From: Lacrimispora sp. BS-2
GTDB lineage: Bacteria > Bacillota > Clostridia > Lachnospirales > Lachnospiraceae
Assembly: GCF_040207125.1 (NCBI RefSeq)
Contig: NZ_CP157940.1
Coordinates: 4,402,001-4,466,000 of the forward strand
Length of the DNA stretch: 64,000 nt
Reading direction: 5' to 3'
The notes beneath the pieces are model-generated. The model was not told the origin of the DNA. It worked only from the letters and a program-made list of their open reading frames with translations, and made no database searches. How positions within the stretch are numbered: position 1 is the first letter of the stretch; each line of letters opens with the position of its first letter. The translations under genes and the position numbers were made by a program. Below are positions 26,097 to 35,407 of this stretch, piece after piece.

Positions 26097-27656
26097 ATGA
26101 AGGATATAAAAACGATTGCAATGTACTTACCCCAGTTCCACAGGACACCTGAAAATGATCAGTGGTGGGGAGAAGGATTCACAGAATGGACAGCAGCAAA
26201 AGGTGCGGATAAGCTGTTTGAGGGGCATTACCAACCAAGAGAGCCTTTAAACGATAATTATTATGATTTGTTGCAGAAGAGAACTATGAAATGGCAAGCG
26301 GATTTGGCATTAAAATACGGTTTGGATGGTTTCTGTTTTTACCATTATTACTTTAAAGACGGACGGAAGATATTAGAAAAACCAGCAGAAAATTTACTGA
26401 ATTGGAAAGATGTTAATATGCCTTTTTGTTTTTGTTGGGATAATACATCATGGGCGCGGTCATGGAGTAAATTAGGGGATAAATTTACATGGTTTGAAAA
26501 TGAAAAGGAACTCTCCCCCGAAGGGGATGGCATTCTTTTAGAACAAAAATATGGGAGAGAGAAGGAATGGGGAGATCATTTCAAATATCTACTTTCATTT
26601 TTTCAAGATAACCGTTATATCAAAGTAGACAATAAGCCTGTTTTTTTAATATACAAGACGGATGAGATGGCCTGCTTTACAGAAATGATTGATTACTGGA
26701 ATAAATTAGCTAAAATAGAAAACCTGGGAGGTATTTTTGTTTTAGGAATAAATAGCAGCAATGAAAAAATTGGAATGGATGCAGTCCTTTTTAGCGGACC
26801 AAGTGCTTATTGGAATCCGATAATAAGTAGTAATCATTTAGAGTGTGAATATAAAAATGGTGTTAAATGCTTTGACTATGAAGCCATATGGAAGAATGTA
26901 ATGATTGCTGGTGGAAAAAAAAGCATAAAAACGTATTTTGGGGGATTTGTAGATTATGACGATACGCCTAGGCGGGGAGGGCAGGGAGTAACTTTTATCA
27001 ATACATCTATTGAGATCTTTCAAGAATATCTTTACAAGTTGGCTCAAAAGAATCTATCACAAAAAAATGAATTCCTATTTATTAATGCTTTTAATGAATG
27101 GGGAGAAGGAATGTACCTTGAACCGGATAAGAAAAGGGGATATGCCTTTTTGGAAGCACTTAAATCTGTTAAGGAGAAATTAAAAGCAGATACTCAGGAG
27201 GATAAGGTAGAATTAACATTGGTTGAGAACAGCGATAAAGGATCCTCGGTAAATGTGGAAGATATAAACGCTGATTTGTGGAAACGATATAATAAGTTTA
27301 AAGAGTATTATTATTTGTTACATCGTTGGATGCAATTAAAGGAAGAAAATGTTAATCTTAGCAGGTATTTAATGAAGCATGGTTATAATCGAATTGCCAT
27401 TTATGGATTGGGTGTTATGGGCAAGCATTTGATGGAAGAATTGAAACAGACGGAAATCAGGGTATTATATGCTATTGATCAAAATACGCAAATGGTATAT
27501 CCGGGTGTTGAGATAAAAAGTGTGGATGCTTGTCTGCCTCAGGTTGATGCAATCGTTGTAACAGCGACGTTTGATTATGATGTGATTTGGGCTAAGTTAA
27601 AAGAGATGGTAGATTACCCTGTAGTTTCGCTGGCGGAAATATTGAATGAAATATAA
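26097..27656 (+). CDS. WbsX-like glycosyltransferase with C-terminal Rossmann-like module
   Basis: This 519-residue protein has the WbsX-family signatures AMYLPQFHRTPENDQWWGEG, EWTAAK, FCFYHYYF and NAFNEWGEGMYLEPD over about residues 1-360. These occur in O-antigen and other polysaccharide clusters and are thought to be glycosyltransferases. After a helical linker, residues about 428-519 carry the shared module (IAIYGLGVMGKHLMEEL, AIDQN, IVVTATFDYD). It is part of the same run as the flanking GT2 genes. The exact reaction is unknown. Confidence 0.82.
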   Translation: MKDIKTIAMYLPQFHRTPENDQWWGEGFTEWTAAKGADKLFEGHYQPREPLNDNYYDLLQKRTMKWQADLALKYGLDGFCFYHYYFKDGRKILEKPAENLLNWKDVNMPFCFCWDNTSWARSWSKLGDKFTWFENEKELSPEGDGILLEQKYGREKEWGDHFKYLLSFFQDNRYIKVDNKPVFLIYKTDEMACFTEMIDYWNKLAKIENLGGIFVLGINSSNEKIGMDAVLFSGPSAYWNPIISSNHLECEYKNGVKCFDYEAIWKNVMIAGGKKSIKTYFGGFVDYDDTPRRGGQGVTFINTSIEIFQEYLYKLAQKNLSQKNEFLFINAFNEWGEGMYLEPDKKRGYAFLEALKSVKEKLKADTQEDKVELTLVENSDKGSSVNVEDINADLWKRYNKFKEYYYLLHRWMQLKEENVNLSRYLMKHGYNRIAIYGLGVMGKHLMEELKQTEIRVLYAIDQNTQMVYPGVEIKSVDACLPQVDAIVVTATFDYDVIWAKLKEMVDYPVVSLAEILNEI

Positions 27657-27798
27657 TAGCATTGATTTGAATGACATGAGAGGCTGCTTGTGCGAACATT
27701 TCGAATTCGAGGTATACCCAATCTGTATATGAATACCATTAGTCTATAATAATGATACCATCGAAGAGTGACCTGGCTGACGAAAGGAAGGCAGACAA

Positions 27799-28992
27799 GT
27801 GACAAATACTAATATACCGAGGAATAAATTGTTAACTGTTGTTGTACCTGTTTATAATACAGCACAGTATTTGAGAAAATGTATAGAAAGTATTATCAAT
27901 CAACAATATAAAAAATTGGATGTTATTTTGATTAATGACGGCTCTACAGATGGATCTGGGGAAATATGCGATAGCTTTTTGCATATGGATAGCAGGATAC
28001 GTGTTTTTCATAGAAAAAATCAGGGATTAGTAGTTGCAAGGAAACTGGGGGTGGAGTTGGCCCAAGGAGATTTTATTACCTTTGTTGACAGTGATGATTG
28101 GATAGAATCTGACATGTATTCTCAGATGATGGCTGCCTATATGGAATTTGAGCCTGATATGGTGACATCTGGACTTACTATAGATAATGATAATAAAGTT
28201 AACTATGAAATGGATAGAATGCCAGAAGGTCTTTACGAATATGAAGATATAAAAAAGAAATTGATTCCACGTATGATGCATGATGATCTATTGGGAAAAA
28301 GGGCAATTACATCTTCTGTGTGTAATAAAATATTTAAAGTGGATTTACTTAAGGAGATAATTTTAGATTTAGAGGAAAGTATTACTTATGGAGAAGATGC
28401 TGCAATTACATATCTATACATTGTTAGAGCATCAAAGGTAGTAGTGCTAAATAATAGCTGGTATCACTATATTATCCATTCTAATTCTATGGTTAGGCAT
28501 TATGAAATAAATTCATTTGAACGAGTTTATCAATTTTATAGTTATATGAAGAAAAAGTTTTTAGAACTTGGTTCTTGGAATCAAATGGAAATGCAGGTAA
28601 AGAAATATACGAAAGTTTTTCTCTTTCAGGCAACGCAAGATATATTTGATATTTTGGTGGAAGAACCCATATACCTTTTTCCATTTGAACTTATTGAAAA
28701 AAGAAGCCGTGTAGTGATATACGGTGCAGGAAAAGTCGGGACTTCTTATTGCGAGAGTCTTTTAAAAAGTGGATATGCAAGATTGCAGGGTTGGGTCGAT
28801 AAGAATTATAAAACATTGACAACAAAGAAGCATATTATTGAGTCGCCTGATATTTTACAAGACAGAGAAGCAGACTATGTAGTAATAGCTATAGAAAATA
28901 AGGGAGTAGCTTCGGAAATTCAGGGATTTTTAGAAAGGTTAGGCGTTGAAAAAAATAAAATTGTATGGCGACCGCCGGTTCGACTGAATTAA
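27799..28992 (+). CDS. Family 2 glycosyltransferase with C-terminal Rossmann-like module
   Basis: This 397-residue protein starts at GTG, with AAGGAAGG at a good distance upstream. GT-A motifs: VVVPVYNTAQYLRKCIES, INDGSTDGS, FVDSDDWIES, TYGEDAAITY. The module at about 302-397 reads RVVIYGAGKVGTSYCE and GWVDKNYK. It is similar in plan to the gene at 24870 but too divergent to be a recent duplicate. The 142 bases upstream hold no recognised gene. It is probably a glycan-extending enzyme. Confidence 0.87.
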   Translation: MTNTNIPRNKLLTVVVPVYNTAQYLRKCIESIINQQYKKLDVILINDGSTDGSGEICDSFLHMDSRIRVFHRKNQGLVVARKLGVELAQGDFITFVDSDDWIESDMYSQMMAAYMEFEPDMVTSGLTIDNDNKVNYEMDRMPEGLYEYEDIKKKLIPRMMHDDLLGKRAITSSVCNKIFKVDLLKEIILDLEESITYGEDAAITYLYIVRASKVVVLNNSWYHYIIHSNSMVRHYEINSFERVYQFYSYMKKKFLELGSWNQMEMQVKKYTKVFLFQATQDIFDILVEEPIYLFPFELIEKRSRVVIYGAGKVGTSYCESLLKSGYARLQGWVDKNYKTLTTKKHIIESPDILQDREADYVVIAIENKGVASEIQGFLERLGVEKNKIVWRPPVRLN

Positions 28993-29063
28993 TAATCGTT
29001 GAAAATCATTCGAATTAGAATTTTCTGATTATTAGTTTTTAGGAAGTATAATGGAGGAGTAAG

Positions 29064-30434
29064 ATGATTAAAGTTACTATTGTTTTGCCGTTACATAATT
29101 CAAAAACATACGTGGATGAATGTATTAAAAGTATAGTGAATCAGACATTGCAGGATATTGAGATAATATGCATCGATAGTGGCACGGATGAAACTTCAAA
29201 TATAATACAGTCATACGCTGGGAGTGACAATCGAGTCAAATATATTTATGACAGTAATACAAGTTATGGATATAAAATCAATAAAGGAATAACCTTATCT
29301 CAAGGAAAATATATTGCAATCATTGAGTCTGATGATTATGTAAGAGACGACACGATGCAAATATTATATGAGTTAGCAGAGAAAAATCAAGTGGATTTTG
29401 TAAAAGCAGATTATAAAAAATTTATTGATATTAATGGAAAACGGGTAGAAGCAGGTGTAGAGAATATTCCAAATCAAACATTATATAATCGTGTGATAAA
29501 TTTGAAGGAAGAACCGGAGATTAGAAATTATATTGGATATAGTATATGGGCGGGTCTGTATCGAAAGGAATTTTTGATTTCTAATGAGTTATTTATGAAT
29601 GAAACTCCGGGAGCTTCATATCAAGATACAGGATTTGCAATATTAATAACTCTTATGACGCAAAAATTATATTTTACAGATCATCAACTTTATAGGTATA
29701 GAATTGATAATAATGATTCTTCGGTAAAATCTCAAATGAAATACAAATGCATTATAGAGGAATTTTGCTGGATAAAGGAACAAATGCAGTTTAGAAGTTT
29801 GAATAAAGTAGAAGATATTGCTTTTTATAAAAATAAAAAGCTTGTTTCATATTTTTGGAACTATCAAAGGCTGTTGCCTGAATATCAATTAAAGTTTTTA
29901 AATGAAATTCAAGAAGAAATGGAAAATGATTTTTTTTCGGAATCACCTTACATGGAAACGGTATCAACTCAGCAATTGGAAGAAATAAAAATATTGCATG
30001 GTGATGTTGCGGCAATCAATGAGTTTGAACGAAGCAGATTAACAGCACAACAAAACTTCGAGCAAGTAGTTGCAATTCTTAAAAATGAAAAAGAAATTGT
30101 TATCTTTGGGGCAGGACGATATGGAGAAGTTGTGGTAAAGTTGAGCAATATATTGAGTAAGAATAATGTTGTGGCAATTTGTGATAGTGATAAACAAAAG
30201 CATAACAAAGAAATTGCGGGATTAAAGATAGGAGATCCGCAAGAAACAGTAATAAAACATAAGAATGCCTTTTATATAATTGCAAATAAAAAGCATAGTG
30301 AAGAAATTTCATTTCAGTTAAGAAAACATGGAATTTTACAGGAAAAAATATATGCAATAAAAGAGATTCCTGGTAAATCTGCTCTATTAGAGGCTGTTTT
30401 AATGTTACCAGAAATTGTGGGAAAAGGCGTGTAA
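29064..30434 (+). CDS. Family 2 glycosyltransferase with C-terminal Rossmann-like module
   Basis: This 456-residue protein follows GGAGGAG. GT-A motifs are VTIVLPLHNSKTYVDECIKS, IDSGTDETS and IIESDDYVRDD; the metal-binding stretch has Glu-Ser-Asp-Asp, a tolerated variant. A helical stretch leads to the module at about 343-440 (EIVIFGAGRYGEVVV, AICDSDKQ). It is among the most A+T-rich genes of the window. Its role in glycan assembly is by context. Confidence 0.85.
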   Translation: MIKVTIVLPLHNSKTYVDECIKSIVNQTLQDIEIICIDSGTDETSNIIQSYAGSDNRVKYIYDSNTSYGYKINKGITLSQGKYIAIIESDDYVRDDTMQILYELAEKNQVDFVKADYKKFIDINGKRVEAGVENIPNQTLYNRVINLKEEPEIRNYIGYSIWAGLYRKEFLISNELFMNETPGASYQDTGFAILITLMTQKLYFTDHQLYRYRIDNNDSSVKSQMKYKCIIEEFCWIKEQMQFRSLNKVEDIAFYKNKKLVSYFWNYQRLLPEYQLKFLNEIQEEMENDFFSESPYMETVSTQQLEEIKILHGDVAAINEFERSRLTAQQNFEQVVAILKNEKEIVIFGAGRYGEVVVKLSNILSKNNVVAICDSDKQKHNKEIAGLKIGDPQETVIKHKNAFYIIANKKHSEEISFQLRKHGILQEKIYAIKEIPGKSALLEAVLMLPEIVGKGV

Positions 30435-30459
30435 GAATACAAAAGGGGGACATAAGAAT

Positions 30460-32991
30460 ATGCGTACATTTATCAAGGAACAGCTCATAAATCTACTAGA
30501 TTCTATGGGGCAATTACAAAGTTCATTACCCATGATGACGGATAAAGAACAAATAATCCAAATGCTTGCAGATTGCCAAGATGCAGCCATTGCAGTAGGA
30601 GAAGCGCTGGAAAAGGATTCATCAGATCATGAACTAATTGTCTCTCTTCTTGAAGAATACTGTGAAGAAGCCTTTTGTCTGTCGGAATCGCAAGAAGAAA
30701 CAATTTGCAAAGATAAGATATTAGTATTAGATGGACACACAAATAGAGTAAAGTCCTTACTAGCGGAGACTTCTACCACTTATCATGTAGTCTTTATGCC
30801 CTACAAAGCTTCTATGTGGGATAGCTTGGAGAGCATCTGGCGTGCCTGCAGAGAGGATGAGCGGTGTGAATGTTATGTGATGCCCATACCTTATTACGAA
30901 TTCAATTCAAAAACTAATAGATGGATATATCACTATGACGGGGAGCAGTTCCCGGAGGAAATTCCTGTTGTCCATTACCATGATTATTCATTGGAGCAGG
31001 ATCGTCCCGATGTGGCTTATATTCATAATCCTTATGATGATTGCAATCTGATCACGAGAGTGGATTCTAGATTTTATTCTGAGGAACTAAAACAGCATAT
31101 CAGAAAGTTAGTGTATGTGCCCTACTATGTCACTGGTGGATTGATTGCCGAAGAACATTTGGAATTGCCTGTTCATCGCTATATGGACTACATGGTAGTG
31201 CAGTCAGAATATGCCAAGAGCTTTTGCAAGGGTATGTACTATTATGATAAAATCCTGCCTTTGGGTTCGCCTAAGTTGGATCGGGTAATCAGGCTTTGCC
31301 AGGAAGGAAGTGATATACCTGAACAGTGGAAGCCGTTCCTGAATGGGAAAAAGATCTTGATGTTGAATACCAGCATTGGGTGCTTTTTACAGGAGGGAAT
31401 TCTTTATCTGCAAAAAATTAGGAGTCTTTGCAAAGCAATAAAAAGTCAGAACAAAGTGGCACTAATATGGAGACCCCATCCTCTACTGGAAGCAACTATC
31501 AAATCCATGAGACCTCACTTGTTGGCTGAGTACAATAGCTTAAAAGAATATTTTATAGACAATAAGATAGGCATATTGGATGAAACTCCAGATATCTCGA
31601 GAGCAGTAGCCATATCCGATGGCTACATAGGTGAAGAGAGTACTTCAGTAGTTAATCTATTTGGAGCAGCAGGAAAACCAATTTTTATCCTTAATAATCA
31701 CATCACAAATACTTTTGCAGAAGAGGAGAAAAGAAAAGTCCATATTGTAGATATGGGAAAACAAGGGGATAAGCTATGGTTAACAACCAACCGCTATAAT
31801 GCCCTAATTTATACGGATGCCAGTATGCAGCAGATGCACTACATAGATCGTGTGAAGGAACAGCCCAAATGGTACGGTGCCTATCCTTTTTTTGCAGCGG
31901 CAGGAAATAGACTTTTTCTTTCTCCTAGTGTTGCCGGGCGTCCGGCAGTATTTGATACAGATTCCCAAAAGATCGAGCTGATTGGGGAAGAAAATATGGA
32001 AGAATGCGCGAGGCGCGGCCAAATTGTAACTTATAGCAATAAGGTATTTTATCTTCCTGTGGTAGATGATTATATCGCAGAGCTTAATACAGATACAAGG
32101 GAATGGAAATATCATACAGAATGCATACAAGAACTAAATAAAGAAAACATCGTTGGGCGGGAAGTGACGTTTCGATGTTCAGTATGCGGCAAGGACATAT
32201 GGATTAGTGCTACCTATACTAATTGCATCCTTCGGTTTGACATGGAGGATGGAACATATACGCTCTGTCCTGTAGGAAATAAGGAAAATGGTTATTCTGG
32301 AATCATAGCAGAGGAGCGATGTCTATGGCTTACCGAAGTAAACAACGGCAATATCATCAGATGGGACAGGCGTTCTGGAAAGGTCAAAACTTTCCATATG
32401 CCGGAAGGTTTCCGCTCTTGGCCAGGTACCGTACAGGGCAGAAGTTTGCCTCACTTATCCTTAATAGATATGGGAAAATGGGTAGTGACTGTTCCTGGGT
32501 TTTCTAACTGCATGGTAAAATTAGACAAAACAACAGGAGAAACAACTCTTTTGATTGAAGACTTCTGGAAGAATGCGGAAGAAAAGGCGAACGGTTATAA
32601 TCCGAATTTTTTCTTGTCCAGTGAGTTTGGCGCAAAAATGGACCAGGATGTTATAATAGTACAGAGAAATTGTGACGATGCCGCTGCCATAATTCATGTA
32701 GAAGATGAAACATATGAAATGTTCTATCCTACCCTTACCGAAAAAGATTTCGCAAAACTGACAGAGGGCGAAGATGGCTTTGAAAAGATGGAAAAAAAGT
32801 ACGGATTTTTCCGAAGAGAAAGCAAAATATTCTCATTTGAAGGCTTTTTAGAGGATCTGGTTCATGATAGATTGAAAGATGTCCGGGTAAGGCAGCTAGA
32901 AGAATTATCCACACTGGCCGCTAATTTGGATGGAAGCTGCGGTGTAAAGGTGCATGAATATATGATGGATGTCTTGGAAAATAAAGAGTAA
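30460..32991 (+). CDS. TagF-like GT-B protein fused to a predicted beta-propeller
   Basis: The ATG at 30460, after AGGGGGAC, gives 843 residues. After an N-terminal helical stretch, residues about 105-420 resemble CDP-glycerol glycerophosphotransferases (VVFMPYKASMWDSLESIWRA, ILPLGSPKLDRV, LIWRPHPLLEA, ISDGYIGEESTSVVNLFGA). Residues about 430-760 show six or seven units of about 45 residues with a common pattern (DKLWLTTNRYNALIYTD, NRLFLSPSVAGRPAVFD, DIWISATYTNCILRFDM, RCLWLTEVNNGNIIRWD). This suggests a beta-propeller. A Glu-rich helical tail follows. Polyol-phosphate transfer is possible; the propeller may bind glycan or protein. Confidence 0.75.
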   Translation: MRTFIKEQLINLLDSMGQLQSSLPMMTDKEQIIQMLADCQDAAIAVGEALEKDSSDHELIVSLLEEYCEEAFCLSESQEETICKDKILVLDGHTNRVKSLLAETSTTYHVVFMPYKASMWDSLESIWRACREDERCECYVMPIPYYEFNSKTNRWIYHYDGEQFPEEIPVVHYHDYSLEQDRPDVAYIHNPYDDCNLITRVDSRFYSEELKQHIRKLVYVPYYVTGGLIAEEHLELPVHRYMDYMVVQSEYAKSFCKGMYYYDKILPLGSPKLDRVIRLCQEGSDIPEQWKPFLNGKKILMLNTSIGCFLQEGILYLQKIRSLCKAIKSQNKVALIWRPHPLLEATIKSMRPHLLAEYNSLKEYFIDNKIGILDETPDISRAVAISDGYIGEESTSVVNLFGAAGKPIFILNNHITNTFAEEEKRKVHIVDMGKQGDKLWLTTNRYNALIYTDASMQQMHYIDRVKEQPKWYGAYPFFAAAGNRLFLSPSVAGRPAVFDTDSQKIELIGEENMEECARRGQIVTYSNKVFYLPVVDDYIAELNTDTREWKYHTECIQELNKENIVGREVTFRCSVCGKDIWISATYTNCILRFDMEDGTYTLCPVGNKENGYSGIIAEERCLWLTEVNNGNIIRWDRRSGKVKTFHMPEGFRSWPGTVQGRSLPHLSLIDMGKWVVTVPGFSNCMVKLDKTTGETTLLIEDFWKNAEEKANGYNPNFFLSSEFGAKMDQDVIIVQRNCDDAAAIIHVEDETYEMFYPTLTEKDFAKLTEGEDGFEKMEKKYGFFRRESKIFSFEGFLEDLVHDRLKDVRVRQLEELSTLAANLDGSCGVKVHEYMMDVLENKE

Positions 32992-33018
32992 TAAAAGGTT
33001 TTTTGTGTGGAGGCAGCT

Positions 33019-35256
33019 ATGAATGTGGACAAGATAATTTGGGATATACCCAAAGGACTGCTTAACTGGTATGATTTTTTTGCGGAAGGAAAGGTTCTTT
33101 GCATTGAGGACAAGGAAAGCAGTATCAAAGAACTTTTACAGGAAAAGTGCAAGGAGGTTATCTGTGCAGATGGAATGGCCTCTTTATGTGAAGGATTTTT
33201 AAACCAGCATAGAAGCAGCTTTGACTATATTGTAGCAATCGGCATGGCAGAGCGCCTTGCCGATCCAGTGCAGGCTCTTTCCGCATGGAGAGGTCTGCTA
33301 AAAAACAGCGGAAGGCTGCTTCTTGGTATGGATAATCGTTTGGGTCTTCGTTATTTTTGTGGTGATAGAGACCCCTTTACCAACAGAAATTTTGATGGAA
33401 TTGAGAATTACCGCAGGGTCCTTAAAGAGGATAGGAAGAATTTACAGGGGCGCAATTATTCCAAAGAGGAAATATGCAGTATATTGAATTTATCCGGGTG
33501 GACAGATCGGAAGTTTTATTCAGTTTTGCCGAACCTGGAATTGCCGCAGCTGGTTTATTCTGAGGATTATCTTCCGGCAGAAGAGTTAGACATCCGGCTT
33601 TTTCCTATGTACCACTACCCGGATTCCGTATTTCTCGAAGAAGAATTTCTATATAAAGACATCATTAAAAACGGAATGTTCCATACGATGGCCAATTCTT
33701 TTCTAATAGAATGCTCCAAAGACAATACATTTGAAAATGTAAAGCATGTGACTGTTTCCATGGATAGAGGCAGAGAAAATGCCATGGCAACGATTATCAG
33801 AGATAATAATATTGTAGAGAAACGTGCATTGTATGAAGAAGGAAAACGTAAGCTGCAAGAACTCAAGAAAAATGAGGAAGATTTGAGAACCCATGGATTA
33901 AATGTCTTGGGAGGGAAATATCATAATAATTCTTACTGTATGCCTTACATGGACAGTGAAATATCAGTTACTTACCTTCGCAGGCTGGCGAAAGAAAACC
34001 TGAATCAATTTAAAGAAGAAGTAAATCGATTTCGAGATTTCATTTTACAGTCTTCTGAGCATGTAGAGACAAATGAAACCCAGAAAGGACTGGGGATTCT
34101 GCTAAAAAGAGGATATGTGGATCTGGTTCCTCTTAATTGCTTTTATGATAACGGAAAATATATTTTTTATGATCAGGAATTCTATGAAGAAAATTATCCA
34201 GCCAACGCCATTATATTTAGGGCAATTGAAATAATTTATGCGGGTAATCCGGAGATGGAGGCAATACTTCCGAGAAATTACTTTTATGAGAAGTATGGCT
34301 TGAAAGATAATCTGGAGTTGTGGTATCGTATGGCTGTAGAATTTACAACAAAGCTAAGAAACCAAAGAGAATTAAGAAGTTTTAATGAAAAATTCCAGCG
34401 TAATATGGAGACCATTCACACAAACAGGCAAAGAATCAATTATTCTGCCTCTGAGTACCAGAAGATTTTTGTAGATATATTCCGAGATGCAGAGAAAAAG
34501 AAGATTATCCTTTTTGGTTCAGGAAATTTTACAAAGCGTTTTCTTGCACAATTTCAAAAACAATATGAAATTTATGCTATCGTAGATAATAACCAGTCCA
34601 AATGGGGAAGCAGGCTGGAAGGGATTGAGATTCTGTCTCCTAAAATCATTGAAGAAATACCGAAAGAGGAACGCAGGATTATTATATGCATAAAGAACTA
34701 TGTTGCCATTGTGCACCAGTTACAGCAAATGGGAGTGGTAGATTATTGTATCTATGATACGAACGCAGAATATCCCAGAAAACAGGAAATGATACCATTA
34801 TCTGTCAAAGTCAAAGATTCGCCGCCCAAAAAGTACCATACCGGGTATATTGCAGGAGTATTCGACTTATTTCATATAGGGCATCTAAATATGTTCAAAA
34901 GAGCAAAAGAACAGTGTGATTATCTCATTGTGGGTGTAGTAACGGATGAAGGTGTCAGGAAACATAAAAAAACTGAGCCGTTTATTCCGTTTGATGAAAG
35001 GATAGAGTTAGTCGGTTCCTGTAAATATGTGGATGAAGCAGTTGAGATACCACTTAACTACGGTGGAACCAGAGATGCTTATAAAATGTACCACTTCGAC
35101 TGCCAGTTTTCAGGAAGCGATTATATTGATAATCCCGACTGGCTAGGAGAGAAAACTTTTTTAGAAAAACAAGGTGCTGACCTGATATTTTTTCCGTATA
35201 CAGAGGGAACAAGCTCTACTAAAATAAAGAGCATGATAGAAAGATCTTTGATGTAA
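33019..35256 (+). CDS. Four-part protein: methyltransferase-like, kinase-like, Rossmann-like module and TagD cytidylyltransferase
   Basis: The ATG at 33019 is spaced 5 bases from GGAGG and gives 745 residues; a GTG at 33007 is less likely. Residues 1 to about 190 resemble a SAM-dependent methyltransferase of the late-motif type (FDYIVAIGMAERL, LLKNSGRLLLGMDNRLG). Residues about 230-460 resemble an aminoglycoside/choline-kinase fold (YVDLVPLNCFYDNGKYIFYD); this is tentative. Residues about 493-590 carry the shared module (IILFGSGNFTKRFL, AIVDNNQSKWG). Residues about 605-745 are a TagD-type cytidylyltransferase (GVFDLFHIGHLNMFKRAK, then EGTSSTKIKSM). It ends the glycan run, before a strong terminator. 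Confidence 0.78.
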   Translation: MNVDKIIWDIPKGLLNWYDFFAEGKVLCIEDKESSIKELLQEKCKEVICADGMASLCEGFLNQHRSSFDYIVAIGMAERLADPVQALSAWRGLLKNSGRLLLGMDNRLGLRYFCGDRDPFTNRNFDGIENYRRVLKEDRKNLQGRNYSKEEICSILNLSGWTDRKFYSVLPNLELPQLVYSEDYLPAEELDIRLFPMYHYPDSVFLEEEFLYKDIIKNGMFHTMANSFLIECSKDNTFENVKHVTVSMDRGRENAMATIIRDNNIVEKRALYEEGKRKLQELKKNEEDLRTHGLNVLGGKYHNNSYCMPYMDSEISVTYLRRLAKENLNQFKEEVNRFRDFILQSSEHVETNETQKGLGILLKRGYVDLVPLNCFYDNGKYIFYDQEFYEENYPANAIIFRAIEIIYAGNPEMEAILPRNYFYEKYGLKDNLELWYRMAVEFTTKLRNQRELRSFNEKFQRNMETIHTNRQRINYSASEYQKIFVDIFRDAEKKKIILFGSGNFTKRFLAQFQKQYEIYAIVDNNQSKWGSRLEGIEILSPKIIEEIPKEERRIIICIKNYVAIVHQLQQMGVVDYCIYDTNAEYPRKQEMIPLSVKVKDSPPKKYHTGYIAGVFDLFHIGHLNMFKRAKEQCDYLIVGVVTDEGVRKHKKTEPFIPFDERIELVGSCKYVDEAVEIPLNYGGTRDAYKMYHFDCQFSGSDYIDNPDWLGEKTFLEKQGADLIFFPYTEGTSSTKIKSMIERSLM

Positions 35257-35265
35257 ATTTGATAC

Positions 35266-35330
35266 CCTGGTTTTGGCTGGACGTTCTGTTTTGGTAACAG
35301 AACGTTCCTGGCCAAAATCAGGATTTTTTT
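35266..35330 (+). terminator. Strong terminator at the end of the glycosylation cluster
   Basis: A near-perfect stem of about 24 bp joins CCTGGTTTTGGC...ACGTTCTGTT (35266-35290) and AACAGAACGTT...GGCCAAAATCAGG (35296-35322). The loop is short and ATTTTTTT follows. It separates the glycan genes from the fla/che operon. Confidence 0.92.
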
Positions 35331-35378
35331 ATTTGTACCACTTTCTTAAGATTGATAGAAATTTTCCTGACAACTTTC

Positions 35379-35407
35379 TTGACAAAATCTGCAAATAAAT
35401 GTAGAAT
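35379..35407 (+). promoter_or_regulatory. Vegetative promoter of the fla/che operon
   Basis: TTGACA (35379-35384) and TAGAAT (35402-35407) are separated by exactly 17 bases, an excellent sigma-A promoter about 134 bases before flgB. The A-rich leader contains TGTCGAA (35452-35458), a match to the Spo0A box core. No c-di-GMP riboswitch motif is visible in the leader. Confidence 0.75.
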
